A stretch of DNA of 10,469 nt from Methanobacteriaceae archaeon (GCA_017883605.1 JADGNH010000064.1:1-10469), one strand, 5' to 3'; shown: positions 1-6,974, numbered from the stretch's first letter. Numbers and translations: made by a program. Notes: generated from the letters alone by a model not told the origin.

Positions 1-1
1 A

Positions 2-61
2 TATCTCTATAATGCAACTTTAGAGTTTGCATCGGACCTTGTAAAATCTAAAGTAAGGTAG
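2..61 (+). CDS. possible C-terminal end of an upstream gene (partial)
   Basis: Reading from base 2, nineteen codons stay open and end at TAG (59-61). The residues (YLYNATLEFASDLVKSKVR) look like an ordinary helical protein tail, while the other two forward frames stop within about 30 bases. This is too short to assign a family, and an open frame of this length is common by chance. If real, the gene begins left of the window and ends about 290 bases before the trehalose cluster. Confidence 0.3.
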   Translation, partial: YLYNATLEFASDLVKSKVR

Positions 62-259
62 CAGTATACTCATTGGAGCTTAGTTGGTCAAAGTAAACTG
101 GCTGTGGATAGAAGATGAGGTATAATTACGGTATATGGACAAGGCAAAAATATTAGCTTACCGGTCACCTATTCCAAAGAACTGATGAGTTACTTGTTTT
201 CCCTAGCAATGAGTTTTTTACATTGTTCCATGTCATCACTCTAAAATCATAAGTACGAG

Positions 260-277
260 TTAAAATAAACTATACCT
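260..277 (+). promoter_or_regulatory. candidate archaeal BRE/TATA element for the trehalose cluster
   Basis: An A-rich stretch (aaaataaa) is followed by actatacc (269-276), which roughly fits an archaeal BRE plus TATA box. A start site about 25 bases downstream would fall near 295-300, giving a leader of about 55 bases to the first gene. The match to the consensus is only moderate. Confidence 0.35.
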
Positions 278-293
278 TGACGAAAATTTTCTT

Positions 294-309
294 TTCTCAA
301 AATTGAGAA
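294..309. promoter_or_regulatory. perfect palindrome over the predicted transcription start
   Basis: The arms ttctcaa (294-300) and ttgagaa (303-309) are perfect inverted copies separated by aa. The palindrome sits about 20-35 bases downstream of the TATA candidate, where a dimeric repressor would block initiation. It is AT-rich, so chance is possible. No regulator gene is visible nearby. Confidence 0.35.
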
Positions 310-354
310 TTTGATTTTAACTTAGGTAAATTCATGGATCGATGGTGAATGTCA

Positions 355-1491
355 ATGGATTCCATTTTTGAACTAGAATACAATGTTAATGATTTAAAAA
401 AGGCTGATGAAAAATCTTACAAGTTATTTAATCGAATTTATTCCTTCTACTCTGAGGTTGGAACCTTGAAGATAGTTCCATCCATGAAGCCGCTTGTTTT
501 AAGTTACTTTGGCAAAAGAAATGATTCTGGCCAGTTAACTTCTAAAGTAGAAGATGTATTTGAAAACTTGGAAAAGCAGAGGATAATTAACATCTTCAAC
601 GAATGGACTGGACAGGGAACTCTCTACAACTCCCTCAGATCTGAAAGGCCAGGAATGAACCGTGATCTTTCTGAAGAAAGAATTAAACTGCAGCATCTTA
701 TCATGAATTCAGAAAAAAACTGCGATTTCTGCAGCCCTGAAGAAAATACTCCTGAAGACGTTTTCGGCAGAGTTAGAGGTAAGCATTCAATAACAGCAGC
801 CAACATAGCCAAATACGATGCTTGGAGTAGTCTGGTAATATTTAAAAAACATAACCCCCTTAAATTTAACCTAGAAGAATTGTCCGATTACCTTAACACT
901 TCTTTCAAATGGTTTGACCTGGTGTTCAACGAGGACGAAAACTACAAGTTTCCATTTTTTGTATGGAATTGCCTTCCCCGAGCAGGTGCTTCACTGGTAC
1001 ATGGCCATGCACAGATTCTGATGACAAGGGACAGATCCTACGCACGGGTGGAATCATTAAAAAGGGCCAGTAATGAGTATAAAAAAGAAACCAAAGAGGA
1101 ATATTTCAACGACCTTTATGTGGTACATAAATCCCTGGGGCTTTCCCATAAATTGGGGAAGGTAAAGTTATTTGCAAGTATCACACCCATTAAGGAGAAA
1201 GAAATTATCATAATCTCACCAGGATCTCCATCAAAAATGGATCAGACTAAAAAGGTTATTTTTAATATTTTAAGGTGCTTCATCGATGTTTTAGGGGTAC
1301 AATCCTTTAACATGGCCATTTCATGTCCTTCAATGAATGAAGATGATGATCTCCCATACATAATTCAAATGGTAGACCGCGGTGACATATCCAAATCCAC
1401 AGCAGATATTGGGGGAATGGAACTCTTTGGAAGCACAGTGGTGGCTGATGATCCTTACAATGTAATTAAAAAATTAAGGGAATGTTTATAA
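355..1491 (+). CDS. GalT-like HIT-superfamily nucleotidylyltransferase
   Basis: This is a predicted cytosolic nucleotidylyltransferase or phosphorylase of the galactose-1-phosphate uridylyltransferase branch of the HIT superfamily. Numbered from the ATG at 349, residues 218-222 read HGHAQ, the HxHxQ motif in which the second histidine (H220) normally carries the nucleotidyl intermediate. A CxxC pair (C125, C128) resembles the zinc site of some GalT proteins. The C-terminal part (GGMELFGSTVVADDP) also looks GalT-like. Length (about 378 residues) is normal for the group. I prefer the ATG at 355: GGTGA (344-348) lies six bases before it but abuts the ATG at 349. Its stop forms TAATG with the first copy of a 19-base duplication leading into otsB. 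The context suggests exchange or recycling of NDP-glucose and glucose 1-phosphate for trehalose synthesis. The substrate is not known; ADP- or GDP-glucose phosphorylase activity is an alternative to true GalT. Family confidence is high, function low. Confidence 0.8.
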   Translation: MDSIFELEYNVNDLKKADEKSYKLFNRIYSFYSEVGTLKIVPSMKPLVLSYFGKRNDSGQLTSKVEDVFENLEKQRIINIFNEWTGQGTLYNSLRSERPGMNRDLSEERIKLQHLIMNSEKNCDFCSPEENTPEDVFGRVRGKHSITAANIAKYDAWSSLVIFKKHNPLKFNLEELSDYLNTSFKWFDLVFNEDENYKFPFFVWNCLPRAGASLVHGHAQILMTRDRSYARVESLKRASNEYKKETKEEYFNDLYVVHKSLGLSHKLGKVKLFASITPIKEKEIIIISPGSPSKMDQTKKVIFNILRCFIDVLGVQSFNMAISCPSMNEDDDLPYIIQMVDRGDISKSTADIGGMELFGSTVVADDPYNVIKKLRECL

Positions 1492-1516
1492 TGTCAAGGA
1501 ATGTTTATAATGTCAA
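1479..1516 (+). repeat. 19-base perfect tandem duplication at a stop/start junction
   Basis: The unit ggaatgtttataatgtcaa occurs at 1479-1497 and again directly at 1498-1516. Each copy contains TAATG. In the first copy this is the stop of the GalT-like gene overlapping an out-of-frame ATG; in the second copy the ATG (1510) is the likely otsB start. A single ancestral copy would have given a one-base stop/start overlap, so the duplication appears to have separated two translationally coupled genes. Confidence 0.95.
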
Positions 1517-2310
1517 AATACCTTTTTGATTATTTAGAAGAACTTTATGAATTTAAAAATGATAATACATCTGCTATTTTAACAGATGTCGATGGAACCA
1601 TCAGTGAAATCGCAGCAACACCAGAAAAGGCTGTTGTAACTCCATCCATGAAGAGGGAACTATCGAAACTCAAAGAAAAGTTCCAAATGGTAGGTGTGAT
1701 CAGCGGCAGATCAGTCCAGAACGCCAAGGCCATGGTGGGGGTAGATGGAATACTCTACGTTGGGAACCATGGAATGGAATATATAAACGATGATGAAATT
1801 TTCATTGACCCTGAAGCCGTAAAATATTTGGAGGATATAAAAAAAAATGCTGAAAGATTGAAAAATAGTGAATTATCCAAAATAAGTGGTTTGATGTTTG
1901 AAGATAAGGGTATTTGCATTTCCATTCACTACAGGAAATGCGAACTACAGGAAAATGCCCGGAAGAGAATAATGGATGCTATAAATGATTCTATTGATAC
2001 AAGCGAACTCAAATTAACTGAGGGACGTAAACTTGTGGAACTTAAACCCCCCATCAGTAGGGATAAAGGATTCATAGTTGAAAAAATTCTTGAAAAATAC
2101 GATCTGAATAGGGTTATATATTTGGGGGATGATGTTACCGACTTCGATGCATTCACCAAACTTAAAGAACTTGGAAAACCAGGCAAGATCAGAACTGCCA
2201 GTATACTAGTGCTTTCAAGTGAAATTCCGGATTATGTGAAAAGTAGTTCACTATTTTATGTTAGGAGTGTAGATGAAGTTCAAAGATTTTTTAAATGGTT
2301 ATTGAAGTAA
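1510..2310 (+). CDS. otsB: trehalose-6-phosphate phosphatase
   Basis: This HAD-superfamily phosphatase converts trehalose 6-phosphate to trehalose in the cytosol, the last step of the OtsA-OtsB pathway. Numbered from the ATG at 1510 (266 residues, normal for the family), it has motif I DVDGT with the nucleophile D26 and acid/base D28, SGR at 65-67 (motif II), NHG at 86-88 (typical of TPP proteins), K186 in a DKG motif (motif III) and GDDVTD at 206-211 (motif IV, acidic metal ligands). All catalytic residues are present. I prefer 1510 over the in-frame ATG at 1501 because AAGGA (1496-1500) is nine bases upstream of it, and because the duplicated junction implies MSKYLFDY as the ancestral start. 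The gene lies between the GalT-like gene and the nucleotidylyltransferase; otsA is three genes downstream, which strongly supports the assignment. A mannosyl-3-phosphoglycerate phosphatase or similar HAD function is much less likely. Confidence 0.9.
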   Translation: MSKYLFDYLEELYEFKNDNTSAILTDVDGTISEIAATPEKAVVTPSMKRELSKLKEKFQMVGVISGRSVQNAKAMVGVDGILYVGNHGMEYINDDEIFIDPEAVKYLEDIKKNAERLKNSELSKISGLMFEDKGICISIHYRKCELQENARKRIMDAINDSIDTSELKLTEGRKLVELKPPISRDKGFIVEKILEKYDLNRVIYLGDDVTDFDAFTKLKELGKPGKIRTASILVLSSEIPDYVKSSSLFYVRSVDEVQRFFKWLLK

Positions 2311-2364
2311 ACGACCATTAAATTATGTTATACCACGAAATAAACCATGGATAAATTTTTATTG

Positions 2365-2380
2365 ACCAAATATTATATCT
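2365..2380 (+). promoter_or_regulatory. possible internal TATA element before the nucleotidylyltransferase gene
   Basis: The 128-base gap after otsB is AT-rich, and accaaatattatatc contains a TATA-like core (tattatat, 2371-2378). A transcription start about 25 bases later leaves a leader of roughly 35 bases. This would allow the last three genes to be transcribed separately from the first two. The sequence match is weak. Confidence 0.3.
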
Positions 2381-2411
2381 ACATTGAAAGATAAATAAAA
2401 TATTACATACT

Positions 2412-2444
2412 ACTTCATGATATTAGGGAGGAGACTTCATGATA
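2412..2444 (+). repeat. 11-base direct repeat flanking a ribosome binding site
   Basis: The sequence acttcatgata occurs at 2412-2422 and 2434-2444, separated by 11 bases that contain the strong ribosome binding site GGGAGGAG (2426-2433). The second copy holds the real start codon (2439) and the first an out-of-frame ATG (2417). It looks like a decoy or the relic of an older start duplicated together with its flank. Confidence 0.85.
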
Positions 2445-3578
2445 AAGGCCGTGATCATGGCTGGGGGAAAAGGAACAAGAATACGTCCCCTCACCACTAT
2501 AAGACCGAAACCCATGGTTCCTGTGGTTAATAGACCTCTAATTGATTATGTGATAGAAACAATAAAAAATTCGGAATGCAGGGAGATAATTATAACCCTA
2601 AACTATTTTCAAACCCATATAAAAGCCCATCTTAAACATAACGATCTGAATATAAAGTATTTAGTTGAAAACCGTCCCATGGGAACTGCAGGCGGAGTTA
2701 TGAAAGCTCTAAAATACATAGATGATACTTTTTTTGTTTTAAGTGGTGATGTTTTAATTGATCTTGATTTGAATAAATTGTTAAAATTTCACAGGGAAAA
2801 AAAGGCCATAGCAACCATCGTTTTGACAGAGGTGGATGATCCAACCCACTACGGTATTGCAGTTCTTGACGAAAATGATCAGATCGTGAAATTTCTTGAA
2901 AAACCTTCCCCACAAGAAGTTTTCAGTAAAATGGCCAACGCTGGTACATACGTTCTTGAACCAGAGGTATTTGATTACATTGAAACCGAAAAAGGTGAAA
3001 TTGATTTTTCAAAGGATCTGTTCCCAGTTTTAGTTGAAAAAAAAGCAGGAGTTTTCGGATACATATTGGATGGTTACTGGAACGATGTTGGAAGACCAGA
3101 AACGTATCTAAAGGCCAACTACGATGTTTTAGGGGAAAAAATTAAGCCAGAACCAATTGGCCATAAAATGAAAGAAGGTGTTGGCCGGCTGGGAAACATA
3201 TGGGTTGGAGATGATGTTCACATCCATGAAAGTGTCAGAATAGTTGGTCCGGTGTTTATAGGAAATCACTGTTTTATTGAAAAGGACTGTAGACTGGGGA
3301 AAAATACAGTTTTAAACGAACATGTTTATGTGGAGAAGAACTGTACCATTAAAGGTTCCGTAATATTTCCCAATACTCTTATAAAAGCCAATTCTCACTT
3401 AAAGGATTGCATAATTGATGAAAAAAGTATTTTGGAAAGATGCAGTGTTATTGAAAGGGGAGCCATTTTAGGTAGTTCCGTGCTGATTGGCCATCACAGC
3501 ACTATTAGATCCGATACGTCAATATACAACGAAGTGGAAATTTACGCTGATTCTACAGTAGACTCAGATATTCACTAA
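2439..3578 (+). CDS. sugar-1-phosphate nucleotidylyltransferase with C-terminal left-handed beta-helix
   Basis: This predicted NDP-sugar pyrophosphorylase joins a hexose 1-phosphate to an NTP, giving an NDP-sugar and pyrophosphate. Residues 1 to about 235 form the nucleotidyltransferase domain: GGKGTRIRPLT at 9-19 (nucleotide-binding loop), RPKPMVPV at 22-29, GTAGG at 82-86, SGD with metal ligand D104, FLEKP at 152-156 and DVGRPETY at 216-223. Residues from about 250 to 379 show hexapeptide-like repeats (VGDDVHI, IGNHCFI, IGHHSTI) of a left-handed beta-helix. The layout matches the mannose-1-phosphate guanylyltransferase/MPG1 type and archaeal glucose-1-phosphate nucleotidylyltransferases. 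The start is supported by GGGAGGAG five bases upstream. In this cluster it is the best candidate to supply the glucosyl donor for OtsA. Base specificity (G, A, U or dT) and sugar (glucose or mannose) cannot be decided here. A phosphomutase-family gene follows 89 bases later. The last codons and stop lie within a triplicated 26-base unit. Confidence 0.85.
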   Translation: MIKAVIMAGGKGTRIRPLTTIRPKPMVPVVNRPLIDYVIETIKNSECREIIITLNYFQTHIKAHLKHNDLNIKYLVENRPMGTAGGVMKALKYIDDTFFVLSGDVLIDLDLNKLLKFHREKKAIATIVLTEVDDPTHYGIAVLDENDQIVKFLEKPSPQEVFSKMANAGTYVLEPEVFDYIETEKGEIDFSKDLFPVLVEKKAGVFGYILDGYWNDVGRPETYLKANYDVLGEKIKPEPIGHKMKEGVGRLGNIWVGDDVHIHESVRIVGPVFIGNHCFIEKDCRLGKNTVLNEHVYVEKNCTIKGSVIFPNTLIKANSHLKDCIIDEKSILERCSVIERGAILGSSVLIGHHSTIRSDTSIYNEVEIYADSTVDSDIH

Positions 3579-3631
3579 ATACAGTAGACTCAGATATTCA
3601 CTAAATACAGTAGACTCAGATATTCACTAAA
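3554..3631 (+). repeat. 26-base unit in three perfect tandem copies spanning a stop codon
   Basis: Identical 26-base units lie at 3554-3579, 3580-3605 and 3606-3631, each beginning tacagtagactc and ending ttcactaaa. The first copy encodes the last residues and TAA stop of the nucleotidylyltransferase; the other two are extra copies in the gap. As 26 is not a multiple of three, the three TAA codons (3576, 3602, 3628) fall in three different frames, which closes every frame before the next gene. Confidence 0.97.
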
Positions 3632-3667
3632 ACATTATTTAAATTAATTTTGAGAGGATAGAGTTAA

Positions 3668-4969
3668 ATGGTTAAATACGTTTACGATATTAGGGGAAAG
3701 GTGAATTCAGAGATCACCAACAAGTTTGCATCACACCTAGGCACAGTAATAGGCAACTACTTGGGCCCTGGTGAAAGCGTGGTTTTAGGCAGGGATTTTA
3801 ACACACCCTCCCAGATGATAAAAAGATCCATAAGCACTGGACTGATGTCTGCAGGAATTAACGTCATGGACTTTGGAATTGCCCCGATACCAGTCATACA
3901 TTATGTTATGAGTTTATATCAGACCAAAGTCATGATCACCGTGGCAGAATCCGATCTGAGACCTGAAGATGTGAGTATAAAAATATTCAGCACACTTACA
4001 ATTCCACTAGAACAAAGAAACGGTGAAAAAGTAGCCTGGAACTGTATAGGTGAACTAAGATATGCCCATGAGTACAAAGAAGAATATATAAAGGCTGTTT
4101 TAAAAAAAGCTGCCACAAAACTCATAAAAAGTAAATCGTTCATGGTGGTGGCAGACTGTGAAATGGGGATGAGCGCACCCTTCACACCAAAAATATTGAA
4201 TAAAATGGGCTGCGAAACAGTTACTATAAGTATTAAAGATGCAAAACATGACCTAAACTTTTCTAAACCTGGACCTGAGAGGTTATCACTTGATAGTGAA
4301 GTCACAACTACTGTTGGAGCTGACATTGGCATAACCCTTGACAATGACAGTGATAGTGTCATCTTCATCGATGAATGTGGAAACATCATCAGGGACCAGA
4401 CCATACTTGGAATTTTTGCAAGGGACGCCTTGAACAGAGAACAGGGAGGTACAGTTGTATCTTCAGTGGTGGCATCACAATCACTGGATGAAGTGGTATC
4501 CCAGTACGGTGGAAATCTCATAAAAACATCCGTAAACCAAGTTTTAAAGGATGTAATTGATAATAATGCAGTTTTCGGTGGTGATGAACCTGGAATGTAT
4601 GTTTTCCCAGAATTACAGACCTGCTACGATGCAATCTTTGCTGTAGTCCGCATGCTTGAGATACTTGCCAGGGAGGATACAACCCTTTCCAAACTGACCC
4701 AAGAAATAGCAGAATATCCCTGCACATTTTTCACGCTAGACTGTGAACACGGAAAAAAAATGCAAGTTATAGACACTATTAAAAAAAGTTTTGACTCTGA
4801 AAAGGACATCAACACAGTGGATGGTCTGAGGGTCGAAATGGAAGATTCGTTTATATTGGTAAGACACTCCAGATTCGAACCATTAATAAGGATCTACATA
4901 GAATCTAAATCCCCAAAAAAACTACAAAAATTAACAGCTTCAATTAAAAGGATAATTGAAAATGTTTAG
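3668..4969 (+). CDS. phosphohexomutase-superfamily protein with degenerate active site
   Basis: The overall fold and order of motifs are those of the alpha-D-phosphohexomutases (phosphomannomutase, phosphoglucomutase, phosphoglucosamine mutase), and the length (433) is close to normal. The key loops are altered. Where active enzymes have TASHNP with the phosphoserine, residues 91-99 read TVAESDLRP, two residues longer before the conserved IKIF. The metal loop is DNDSDS (225-230): three aspartates remain but the usual following arginine is serine. The sugar loop is GGDEPG (304-309) instead of GGExSGH. The phosphate loop is RHSRFEPLIR (399-408) instead of RPSGTEP. It may be a regulatory or scaffold partner of the preceding nucleotidylyltransferase, or a divergent mutase using S95. 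A comparable degenerate mutase domain is fused to an MPG1-like nucleotidylyltransferase in some bacteria. The start is supported by GAGG at 3654-3657, ten bases upstream. Confidence 0.8.
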   Translation: MVKYVYDIRGKVNSEITNKFASHLGTVIGNYLGPGESVVLGRDFNTPSQMIKRSISTGLMSAGINVMDFGIAPIPVIHYVMSLYQTKVMITVAESDLRPEDVSIKIFSTLTIPLEQRNGEKVAWNCIGELRYAHEYKEEYIKAVLKKAATKLIKSKSFMVVADCEMGMSAPFTPKILNKMGCETVTISIKDAKHDLNFSKPGPERLSLDSEVTTTVGADIGITLDNDSDSVIFIDECGNIIRDQTILGIFARDALNREQGGTVVSSVVASQSLDEVVSQYGGNLIKTSVNQVLKDVIDNNAVFGGDEPGMYVFPELQTCYDAIFAVVRMLEILAREDTTLSKLTQEIAEYPCTFFTLDCEHGKKMQVIDTIKKSFDSEKDINTVDGLRVEMEDSFILVRHSRFEPLIRIYIESKSPKKLQKLTASIKRIIENV

Positions 4970-4977
4970 AATATTAT

Positions 4978-5040
4978 TATAAAAATTAGTTTTTAATTAT
5001 AAAAATTAGTTTAAGATGATTTAATTTATAAAAATTAGTT
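4978..5040 (+). repeat. three spaced copies of a TATA-like 14-mer before otsA
   Basis: The sequence tataaaaattagtt occurs at 4978-4991, 4998-5011 and 5027-5040. The first two are in a 20-base period, and the third abuts the ribosome binding site of otsA. Each copy resembles an archaeal TATA element, so this may be a multiplied promoter as well as another duplicated junction. In a region this AT-rich, promoter function is only a suggestion. Confidence 0.85.
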
Positions 5041-5058
5041 GGAGGATGATGTGATTCC

Positions 5059-6567
5059 ATGAACTATCCCCATGAAAAAGAAATATTGGAGTTTTTAAAG
5101 GATAAAAATTTAATTGTAGTTTCCAACAGGGGCCCCATTGAATTTCAACACAAAAATGACGATATAAAAATTAAAAGAGGTGCAGGCGGGCTTGTATCAA
5201 CATTACTTCCCCTAATGGAAACATTGAATGGTGTCTGGATTGCAAGTGCCATGACCCTAGGAGATGCGGTGGTAGCAGCAAGGTTCCCTGGAAACAGGGT
5301 ACCCATACCCGAACGGGATCCCAAATTCTGGGTTCAATTTGTTGTAGAAGAGAAGGAACGCTACGAAGAATATTACAGTGTAATAAGTAATCCACTTCTT
5401 TGGTTTTTACAGCACTACATGTGGAACAGCCCCTACACCCCGGACATTGATGATAACATTCACCAAGCTTGGGAAAAAGGTTACCTCCATATGAACAAGA
5501 AATTCGCGGATCATGTGGTGGAAGAAAGCAAGCGCAATGATAAGGAGCCTATGATAATGTTACAGGACTATCACCTCTATCTCTGTCCTGCAATTATTCG
5601 TCGTAAATTGAGAAAAACTTTTTTAAGTCATTTTATACATATTCCCTGGCCACAATCCGATTACTTTAAAATTCTACCCCAATACATGAGGGAGTCCATA
5701 TTAGATGGTCTTCTCGCAAACGATCTCCTGGGTTTCCACATTCCAAGATACGTGGACAACTTTCTTGGAACCTGCAAAGAGTTTGCAGACAAAATAGACT
5801 ACGAAAACCAGATAGTACATTACAACGGCAACGAAACCCATGTTAAGAGTTACCCTATCTCAGTTGATTCTGAGGGAATAAAGAACCTGGCAGCTTCAAA
5901 GGAAGTACTGGAAAAAGAAAAGGTTGTAAAAAGAATTAAGGGAGATAAATTCCTTTTTTACAGAACTGACCGGACAGACCTAAGCAAAAATATTATAAGA
6001 GGATTCAAAGCATTCAATATTTTTTTAGAGAAACATCCTGAGTACCTGGGGAAAGTGGTCTTTTTAACAACTGGAAAACCCAGCCGACAACAGATAAAGG
6101 AATACAGGAACTATTCAAATGATGTTCAAACAATCATCAAAGAAATAAATCGTAAATATGCTAGAAATAATTGGAAACCCGTTGAATGCCTCTTTAAAGC
6201 TGATTACAATTTGGTTGTGGCGGCATTTAAAAACTACGACTGTATTATTGTGAATCCCATTTCTGATGGCATGAACATAGTTCCCAAGGAAGCAGCAGTT
6301 GTAAACGAAGAGAATGGGGTACTAATATTATCTGAAACAGCAGGTTGTTTCGATGAGATCAAAAAAGAAGCCATCCCTGTGAATCCATATGACATTAGCC
6401 AAACAGCAGAGGCATTTTACCAGGCTATAACAATGGGTGAAAATGAGAGGAAAAAACGATTAATAAATTTAAACAGTATTGTTGCCAACAGAAATATTTA
6501 CGACTGGATAAGCGATCAATTTAGGGATATAAAATCAATAAGGAATAAAATGTCCATGACAGTATAG
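5059..6567 (+). CDS. otsA: GT20 trehalose-6-phosphate synthase, Streptomyces/VldE-like type
   Basis: This cytosolic glycosyltransferase transfers glucose from an NDP-glucose to glucose 6-phosphate, giving trehalose 6-phosphate. The 502 residues keep the family's catalytic set at spacings matching E. coli OtsA (recalled numbering in brackets): RGAGG at 40-44, Y106 (Y76), W115 (W85), D170 (D130), H194 in HIPWP (H154), R305 and K310 in RTDLSKN (R262, K267), R343 (R300), D403 in SDGMN (D361) and E411 (E369). The RTDRTDLSKNIIRGF region is unlike the RLDYxKG of E. coli and resembles streptomycete OtsA (reported to prefer GDP-glucose) and the pseudo-glycosyltransferase VldE. By ungapped counting, residues at E. 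coli base-contact positions 338 and 344 are K380 and V386, so donor choice is open. An in-frame TGA at 5047 fixes the start; GGAGG lies at 5041-5045. Glucosylglycerol-phosphate synthase is an alternative, but otsB nearby favours trehalose. Confidence 0.9.
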   Translation: MNYPHEKEILEFLKDKNLIVVSNRGPIEFQHKNDDIKIKRGAGGLVSTLLPLMETLNGVWIASAMTLGDAVVAARFPGNRVPIPERDPKFWVQFVVEEKERYEEYYSVISNPLLWFLQHYMWNSPYTPDIDDNIHQAWEKGYLHMNKKFADHVVEESKRNDKEPMIMLQDYHLYLCPAIIRRKLRKTFLSHFIHIPWPQSDYFKILPQYMRESILDGLLANDLLGFHIPRYVDNFLGTCKEFADKIDYENQIVHYNGNETHVKSYPISVDSEGIKNLAASKEVLEKEKVVKRIKGDKFLFYRTDRTDLSKNIIRGFKAFNIFLEKHPEYLGKVVFLTTGKPSRQQIKEYRNYSNDVQTIIKEINRKYARNNWKPVECLFKADYNLVVAAFKNYDCIIVNPISDGMNIVPKEAAVVNEENGVLILSETAGCFDEIKKEAIPVNPYDISQTAEAFYQAITMGENERKKRLINLNSIVANRNIYDWISDQFRDIKSIRNKMSMTV

Positions 6568-6974
6568 TAAAATTTTAAACTAACTGTTAAATAACATTTG
6601 AGTATTTGATTAATTTTAGTAAATAAAAAAATAGCCAATAAAACATTAAAATGTAGGTAATTACGACATTACCACAATACCATTTCTCATATTTATCACA
6701 CTAAGGATTTTACCTTCTTTAATCTTTCTATTAATTATAAAAAGCTATGAATTTTTCTAGTTAACATAGCTTAAGGATGACCTTATTAAAGAGTTTTTCC
6801 TTAAAAAAATTATAAGAAAGGCTTTATCTATTACTGATCTGAAATTATCCGGCTATAATTTGCTTACGGGCATCAAGTGGGATCGGTCACTAACTGATAC
6901 AAAATATAAACTTCCTTAAACCATGAAGACCATGTTAAACTTGTAGAAGGACGTTTATTCATCTTTATTGTGTT
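6568..6974. other. 407-base gap between convergent genes
   Basis: otsA ends to the left and the small membrane protein ends to the right, so no promoter is required here. It is AT-rich and holds a hairpin (6742-6772) and an open frame without start codon (6770-6919, plus strand, 49 codons) whose composition looks protein-like but which I could not assign. No strong oligo-T terminator follows otsA on the plus strand. No tRNA or recognisable RNA was seen. Confidence 0.5.
6742..6772. repeat. perfect 8-base inverted repeat
   Basis: The arms aagctatg (6742-6749) and catagctt (6765-6772) are perfect inverted copies around a 15-base loop. The position between convergent genes would fit a weak 3'-end structure, but there is no immediate T-run, so its role is unclear. 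Confidence 0.5.

Larger units (their letters stand above)
62..348. other. intergenic region upstream of the trehalose cluster
   Basis: I see no convincing gene here; all reading frames are broken by stops. A T6 tract near 213-218 could end transcription of an upstream plus-strand gene. The last 90 bases are AT-rich and contain the probable promoter and a palindrome, which are listed separately. Confidence 0.5.

Noticed and set aside
59..115. Readthrough of the TAG at 59-61 (the frame stays open for 18 more codons)
   Set aside because: There is no sign of a pyrrolysine system in the window, the extension is short, and the downstream residues show no recognisable pattern.
1501..1503. ATG at 1501 as the otsB start
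   Set aside because: The ribosome site AAGGA abuts it with no spacing, and the duplication shows that the three extra codons come from the copied tail of the preceding gene; 1510 fits better.
3554..3631. Three perfect repeats as a possible CRISPR array
   Set aside because: The copies abut with no spacers, and the first copy is coding sequence.
3919..4521. A 200-codon open frame on the minus strand inside the mutase-like gene
   Set aside because: It is fully antisense to a conserved gene, has a serine-rich low-information composition and no ribosome site; it is a codon-usage shadow.
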